Positions 58,440-64,000 of a stretch of 64,000 nucleotides of DNA are shown one piece after another. The notes beneath the pieces are model-generated. The model worked only from the letters and a program-made list of their open reading frames with translations. It did no database searches and had not been told where the DNA came from. Within the stretch, counting starts at the first letter, position 1. Each line of letters begins with the position of its first letter. Source of the stretch: Quercus robur (Eukaryota; Streptophyta; Magnoliopsida; Fagales; Fagaceae); assembly GCF_932294415.1 (NCBI RefSeq), contig NC_065542.1:40885942-40949941 (forward strand), read 5' to 3'. A program made the translations under genes and the position numbers.

Positions 58440-58755
58440 AGGTCGGATCACACAGAACCTATATATAGAGGTTCAGTAAAGTTCGACAAATAGAGGTGTC
58501 GAAAGGTGTCGAGCCATCGGTTGAGGAAGGTGTCGAGAAAAACAACGTCGACAGATGTAACTATCGAGAAGGTGTCAAGGTACAAGGCAAAGACACAAGA
58601 AAAGAAGTTCCATCGAGCCACCAGCTGTCATGAAGCTATCGAGGATCCAGGAACTTTCTTGATCGATCCACCTAGCTGTCGAGGATCTGTCGAGATTGCG
58701 ATAACAAACAGCTTAAGAGCTCGATAGATAGCCAGGTGTCGAGGAGGTGTCAAGA
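58440..58755 (-). promoter_or_regulatory. Internal promoter-like region of retrotransposon 2: TGTCGAG-word array plus TATA box
   Basis: Positions 58490-58755 contain ten or more GTGTCGAG/CTGTCGAG/TCGACAG words. Just downstream on the minus strand is CTCTATATATAGGTTC (58471-58456), a good TATA box. A leader and the second-ORF start at 57916 follow. The same words lie upstream of the TATA box in this element's LTR. Confidence 0.6.
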
Positions 58756-58781
58756 TTGCTTAAAATTAGTTTTTCAAGAAG

Positions 58782-58826
<45 letters not shown>
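58782..58826. repeat. A45 homopolymer
   Basis: Forty-five consecutive A on the plus strand, at the upstream edge of the promoter-like array. Could be a relic retroposed tail, slippage expansion or assembly artefact. Confidence 0.9.
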
Positions 58827-58828
<2 letters not shown>

Positions 58829-59878
58829 AGATATGAATGTAATCAAGCATGCAACTCAACCAAATATCCAATTAACATTTTAAGTTCTCAAAATCATCTT
58901 TCAACAACAATTTTTAAGCACATAGATCCCAAAAACACACACACACATACTGAACAAATCTAACCAATTTTATATTTCAAAAAACAAGTTAAAACAGTTT
59001 AGTGAGCATACATTAACGCATATAAACCTTGTGATGGCCAAATCACATTGTACCTGCACATGTATCAAGAGTAGCAAAGAATATTGCGTCTTGTGTGTGA
59101 AAAACATTGCAAGATTGCATAAGTGTATACATATTATGACGATTTGAGATATGAGAAAATCACTTTAACTCACACACAATCATAACTATTTGATGGGGAC
59201 TATCACCTTCGAGGTATATCCTATAACTCCTACATCTCCGATAATACACGCTTGTAATTATATTTAAAGTATTTTGATCTTTTTGCTTTTTATTTTTCTT
59301 TGCATATATTTTTTTTAAAGCAAATCATGCATGAGCATATAAGAGATAGAAAAAAAAATACCCAATTATGTTAAGCTTTTGACATTCCAATTTTACTATG
59401 TCAAAGCACACAAATGTCATTTCATGATTGGCGGGCAACAGTGGTGAGATGGTTATTTATACTTTTCTCTTAGGATTTTCTAATCCTTCCCATCAAAAAG
59501 AGTGATACGAGTGTTAAGTACCAGATATTACTTAATCTTACTCATCACAAACATGAGCCACAAAACTCACTTGCTTAGTTGTACATAGAGATGCTCATCT
59601 AAGCTACAAAAGATACAAAATTTAGAAAACTTTGTTTCAATGGTCATCCAAAGTACACAAGTACCAATGTACACAAAACACACATTGTTTTTGTATTTTT
59701 TTTTTTTTCAATTATTATTATTATTTTTATATCAAAAACAAAATAAATAAAACTGAAAGCAAACAAAAACATGTTAAATAAAGTAAAGTATAAAACTAGA
59801 CTGACTCAAAACTTGAAAGCAAATACATAAGTAATGCACACACAAAAACAAGAAGAGAGAAAGAGAAAAGTGATAGAA
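58827..59878. other. Retrotransposon 2 spacer between gag and the internal promoter
   Basis: AT-rich, non-coding; includes a short (CA)n at about 58936-58948 and T-rich tracts. The matching spacer in retrotransposon 1 is 48960-49990. Confidence 0.5.
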
Positions 59879-60895
59879 TCACTTGAAGCCATTTTCTTTC
59901 CACACCCTAGAAGAATCTTTCCTTTGATTAAACCCTTGAATTGGCAGTGAGAGGGAAGAATTGAAACCGTTTAAGTTCGAAAGGAACACGAGGGTTTTAA
60001 GAAGATCTCTAAGGGGAGCAAGAGAGGATTGAGACTGATTCTGGCTTCCAAATGCTACCATGTCGTTGCTCTGTTGAGTAGCTAACCACTTATAGCAATT
60101 TGGTCTAGTATGACCGGCAACTCCACAATGATGACAAAGATGCTACTTCTTCTGTTTAGGCTTTTGAGAGTTAGCCTTTTTAGCCCTAAGGTTTTTAGCT
60201 TCCTTTTTATTTTGCTTAGGGAGTGCTCCTAAGATAGATTTACCTTTGTCTATGTTCTTACTAGCTAAATCAGTTTTAACATCATTGTTCTTAATTTCAA
60301 CATTATTAGCAATAGGAACAAAAACAGTAGAACTAGTAGAAGCAATATTAGAAGAAGAGAGACCATACCCTAAACCTGTTTGATCATAAGCAGATTTTTG
60401 AAGACTGAGCATCTCATTATGCTTTGCACTTGAAGTCCTTTCCAATTGAGCTCTGACTTGAAATAGCTCCCCTTCAAACTTCTTAGTCTTCTCAGCCAAG
60501 AAATTGTTCTTGAACCTCAGTGCTCCAATAGTCTGATTGGCCCCATCAAACTTTATGGAAAGCTTTTCACGATCAAGTTCCACATCACTGAGCTTCTTGG
60601 TGGTCAGCCTATAAAGTTTTTCATGTTTCTCAGAAAGCTTGTATAATTTCTCATACGCTGTATGGATATCATCTTGATCATCCATCTTCTCAAACTTAGA
60701 CTCCACCAATTCCTCTTCTTCATCCACATCTTCAACAATCCCATCAATAGGATTGACAGTGATAGTGAAGGCATTCAGGATTCCGTCATCCTCATTGTCG
60801 GAATCATCCTTAGGCTCGATGTCACTCAAAGTAACAGCAAGTGCCTTACTCTTCCAAATGCTCTTGAAATATGTAAGACAAAATGTTGTTTTTGG
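59879..60895 (-). pseudogene. gag C-terminal remnant of retrotransposon 2
   Basis: Reads CLTYFKSIWKSKALAVTLSD, then acidic EPKDDSDNEDDGILNAFTIT, a coiled coil KLYKLSEKHEKLYRLTTKKL with LEREKLSIKF-like continuation, and GALPKQNKKEAKNLRAKKAN. After a stop near 60143, a knuckle-like HHCGVAGHTRPN and a tail VFLSNLNGFNSSLSLPIQGF end at 59879. It parallels the gag C-terminus of retrotransposon 1. The first knuckle and everything N-terminal are missing beyond about 60895. Confidence 0.75.
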
Positions 60896-60944
60896 GTCAA
60901 ACACATTTTGGAAAATTATATATGGATATAAGTTTTCTTAAAAG

Positions 60945-63900
60945 TGTTGTGTTGTGACCCTATTATACATTATTATATATAAAAATGCATCATATTTGGT
61001 ATTGCATTTAGGGAAATGCATGGATTGTTTACATGGAAAATATGAGCATCTTTGACTTAATCCTATGATAAGGAATTCATGGACTTTATGGTATATTGGA
61101 AACTTAAAGATGCTTATTTATCTTGTCTTGTATTATTTGGGAAATACTGGTGTTAAACATTTTTGACAAGAAATACTTTTGAGAATATTGTGGATATTTG
61201 GTTGTTGTAATATCTTATGAAACTACTTAGAAGTAAACTATGTATTTTGAATACATTGAACTTGTGAGATTTTGATGTGGCTTTGCCCTTGTGCTATGAT
61301 GTTGGTGATTACCCCATTTTGGTGATAACAAGCCAAGTTAGAGACTCACACTTTTCATGACACAGGTAAATCCTTGAGTGTGTGAGTGAGGCCACTGCCT
61401 ATAGGGCCAAAAGACCACCTGCAAAAAGGGATACTGTGTGACACGTCATTTCCTGCTGCCCATGGGGGGAAGAGGTAAATCCTTAAGTGTGTGGGTGAGG
61501 CTAGGCAGGGCCAAGATACCACATGACGTGTTATCCCCTACTGTTCATGGAGGAAATAGGTAAATCCTTGAGGGTGTGGGTGAGGCTTGGTAGGGCCAAT
61601 AGACCACATGCCAAAAGAGGTGCGTATCATGCTAGTGTGTTCGGGCTCTAACTTGTTTGTGGCGGTATGATGTCTGGGTGATATCTCCGTCCTTGTTGGT
61701 CCTTGTTGCATCTTGGGTGAGGTTTTCTAGTTTTGAAATGGTATTGGATATTTTAATGGCTCATAGTGAATGAAATGTAGTTTCATAGTTATTTTTGGAA
61801 GCTTGGTACTAAACTATTCCTATCATTCTTGTTATGTAGTTAATGAAATTGTTTTGCATAAATTAAATGGAAATTCCCAAATTATAGCATGTTTTGTAAA
61901 ACGCTACTTATTATGAAACTTGAATTTCCCCTACCCCCATTAATTATGCTACTTATTGGGTTTTGTCTCATTCCATTATTTTACAAACTTTTTTAGAGTA
62001 GACAACTATCGTTTTGAAACAGCTTTTTGGTGGCTAGCAATAGTTAGACTAACTGCTAATGGAGGTTGACTTTTGTGATGGAGAGAATTGATGATGCATA
62101 ACTTAGAGTAAGCTTAACCCGATTCTTTTGTATCTAATAGTGGTTATGCCTTTTTTTCCACTAATGGGACAAGTTGATAATATGTAATTATTTATTCAGA
62201 CCTCCATTCTTTTGTGACCAATGGTCATTATATTTATTGCATAGAGTTCTGATTTACTTTGGGAGTATATTTAATGGAATTATTATGATAATTCTTAATG
62301 CTGGTACTTGATATGATTTTATTTGGATTGAATTGTCAAAAGGAACAAAATCTACAGGGACCTTTGAGATGTCTTTTTCATGCTTTGGACCCTTTCAGGT
62401 TTGTGGCGTGACATAGGTTGTGATTGAGATATAAGTTTAAATACTTAGGAAGAGTTTGTCAGTAATATGTTTTGGTCTTTTATCTAGGTGACGAGAATGA
62501 GAACATGGACGCTTGAGCTCCTCTTGTACAAATCTCTCGCGTCTTCTGTTTTCAGGTAAGAGATTTGTGACATGTGCTTTTGATAAGTATAAAGATTGTT
62601 TAGAAAAGTATTATGCATTAAAGTTTTTAATTAGAGATATTACATATAAGCATGATTTAAGTAAAATATATGTTCATGAGTTGTTCAATCTTATATATAT
62701 ATATGATAATTTCAGCATATTGATGCTAGTACTTATATTACGAACATAATATTTAAGAATGAAGTGGATATGCTACTATTATGAAATGTTTTCGGGTTTA
62801 TGTCCTCTGGTGATCTGAACTCGGCCAGTAGGGGTTAATTACTGGCTTTCCATGGAAAATGTCATCTGTTTGGCTATTTAAAGTGGAGGAAATAGGGCTA
62901 CCCATAACTCTAATCTGAATAAGACCTTCTTCCCAATCTGTACGGACGGTGAAGAGGAACAAAACCTTGAGGGGATGTGCCATCAGGCCTCCCAGAGAGG
63001 ACAATATCATACATATGAAGGCACCCTAATGTGATGAGGCCTTCTCTGTCGTGCACATGCACCAAGTACAGACTTATTAGCTATGGACTAACCAATATGT
63101 TATGAACAACTATATTATGTTAATTCATCATGAGAGAATTATTTTGTTTAAATGCATTATGAAAGGTTAAAAAGCTCTCACGAAAAGAAGTTTATGATGA
63201 AGCATTTTATAGTTTTTTTAAAAAAAAGATAAGGTTATTGAATTATGTTTATGTTCCTTATTATGTCATTTTATGATTATATGAAAGGAAAATGAAGTAC
63301 TTTCATCTAAGAGCTTATAAGTTAGTTCAAGAGCAATATGAATAGTATGAAGGCTATTTTATCAAAGCTAGCATACCCATAAAGTATTTGATTTACATGC
63401 ATTCTTATTAAAGGCCCATGGAGCTTAAAACTTACTAGGCTTCGTAGCTCACTCTATTATATTTCAGTGCACAGGTTTTTCTTAGAAGTAACGAGAGTAT
63501 TAGAGGTGGCAAGAATTTTGTGATTCTCGTTTGTTAGAATGTATAGTTTTTGTGTTGTAAAGTAGTTTAACTCTTTTGTTATATAGGAGGAATCAAGATG
63601 TACTTGATCTTTGAGCACAGATGTAATTCGGTTCCTTAGTTTGTTTTGAACTCCAGTTGTATGTCTTTGTGTTTAAGTTTGTAATAAGAGTTTTGCTGAA
63701 CGTTTAGCTATGTAATATTACACGAATACTTGATGTTTCAACCAAGTGATGATCTTGCAAAGTTCAAATGAAATGAAGTTTCAAGGTTTTCATCATTTTT
63801 GTAGATTGTGGCTTTTATGCAAGAATATAAGCAGGAATATAAGAAACAATTCTTGATAAGTACCTTTAGTTTAGGTTGGTTCATGTTGGTATTGAGGTAA

Positions 63901-63961
63901 ACTTGATATTAAGATGCCAGTCATGCTTTAAATTTTGAAGTACTAGTTTGGGTTGTGACAG
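60945..63961 (+). mobile_element. Large LTR (about 3 kb), possibly Ty3/gypsy chromovirus (Del/Tekay-like)
   Basis: The region starts around TGTTGTGACCCTATTATAC and ends GGGTTGTGACA (63961). It is non-coding, contains a three-unit tandem array (61365-61620), and near its end reads CTTACTAGGCTTCGTAGCTC followed by a T-rich stretch and TTTCAGTGCACAG, a pattern I associate with Del/Tekay LTRs. No PBS follows within the remaining 39 bases, so it is a 3' or solo LTR or the call is wrong. Left boundary uncertain (60895-60948). Confidence 0.4.
61365..61620 (+). repeat. Three-unit tandem array in the large LTR
   Basis: Units beginning GGTAAATCCTTGAGTGTGTG start at 61365, 61474 and 61559 and share GTGAGGC, AGGGCCAA and GACCAC(A/C)TG. 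Spacing (109 and 85 bp) varies by internal deletion. Confidence 0.8.
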
Positions 63962-64000
63962 GACTTTTCTTTAGGATGACATATAAATGATCATCTTAAA
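63962..64000. other. Window end, nothing recognised
   Basis: Thirty-nine AT-rich bases after the LTR-like end; too short to assign. Confidence 0.3.

Larger units (their letters stand above)
54116..60895 (-). mobile_element. LTR retrotransposon 2: same layout as retrotransposon 1, decayed and truncated
   Basis: The left (3') LTR is 54116-55038, with an adjoining polypurine tract (55039-55050). Next comes a second-ORF pseudogene (57916-55597, interrupted by a 1.1-kb insertion), a promoter-like array (58480-58755), and gag remnants (about 60895-59879). The 5' LTR is absent; sequence changes at about 60895 to an unrelated LTR. CCTAT precedes the left LTR but its partner is lost. No pol motif was found. 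The family differs from retrotransposon 1 in sequence but has the same order of parts. Confidence 0.78.

Noticed and set aside
62528-62575. Inverted repeat ACAAATCTCT..AGAGATTTGT as a terminator or miRNA
   Set aside because: Arms are only about 10 bp within an LTR-like region; no further support.
1-64000. tRNA or rRNA genes
   Set aside because: None of the conserved A/B box pairs with cloverleaf context or rRNA stretches were found; the tRNA-like match at 51999-52010 is a retrotransposon primer site and the 18S-like match in the snoRNAs is a guide.

Overview
This window is plant nuclear DNA, almost certainly a eudicot and probably a woody one. It is AT-rich and intron-bearing, carries plant-type gene families (PPR, 2-oxoglutarate dioxygenase, lipase class 3), and most of its length is nested transposable elements. 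The LTR families resemble ones I associate with oak/chestnut-type genomes, but that is recollection and cannot be tested here.

Layout. 1-2256 (minus): first four exons of a diacylglycerol-lipase-like lipase class 3 gene running off the left edge. 2591-13345 (minus): two LINE retrotransposons fused end to end. The first is split by a long-TIR element (2629-3497), a Harbinger-type MITE (3698-4467) and an LTR fragment (6736-7463). 13346-19182 (plus): a decayed Ty3/gypsy element of Tat/Retand type with degenerate pol, a minisatellite, an antisense multi-exon accessory ORF and a clean 3' LTR. 19424-20641 (plus): a probable Pol II snoRNA gene with Site II, TATA and telo-box promoter elements and three related C/D box snoRNA copies. 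23221-24966 (minus): an intact PPR gene.

25504-35315: a 1.6-kb non-autonomous Mutator-like element (MULE-B) split by an 8.2-kb MULE (MULE-A, 25560-33764). Both have long TIRs and 9-bp target duplications; the MULE-A transposase is nearly intact apart from two in-frame stops. 35337-35957: a solo LTR. 36845-36985: a relic of the dioxygenase gene. 38289-42160 (minus): the intact three-exon dioxygenase gene (ACC-oxidase-homolog type, 368 aa). 44652-53120 (minus): a complete LTR element with TSD, PBS and PPT that encodes gag and a second plant-transposon ORF but no recognisable pol. 54116-about 60895 (minus): a second, more decayed family of the same layout. About 60945-63961: part of a large LTR, perhaps of a chromovirus.

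Host genes with support: the lipase (partial), the snoRNA cluster, the PPR protein and the dioxygenase. They show no functional link to one another. The most interesting signals are the snoRNA cluster and a recurring LTR layout in which a short palindrome array lies upstream of a TATA box. In the two pol-less elements a similar array recurs inside the element, upstream of the second ORF. The MULE-in-MULE nesting can be resolved to the base.
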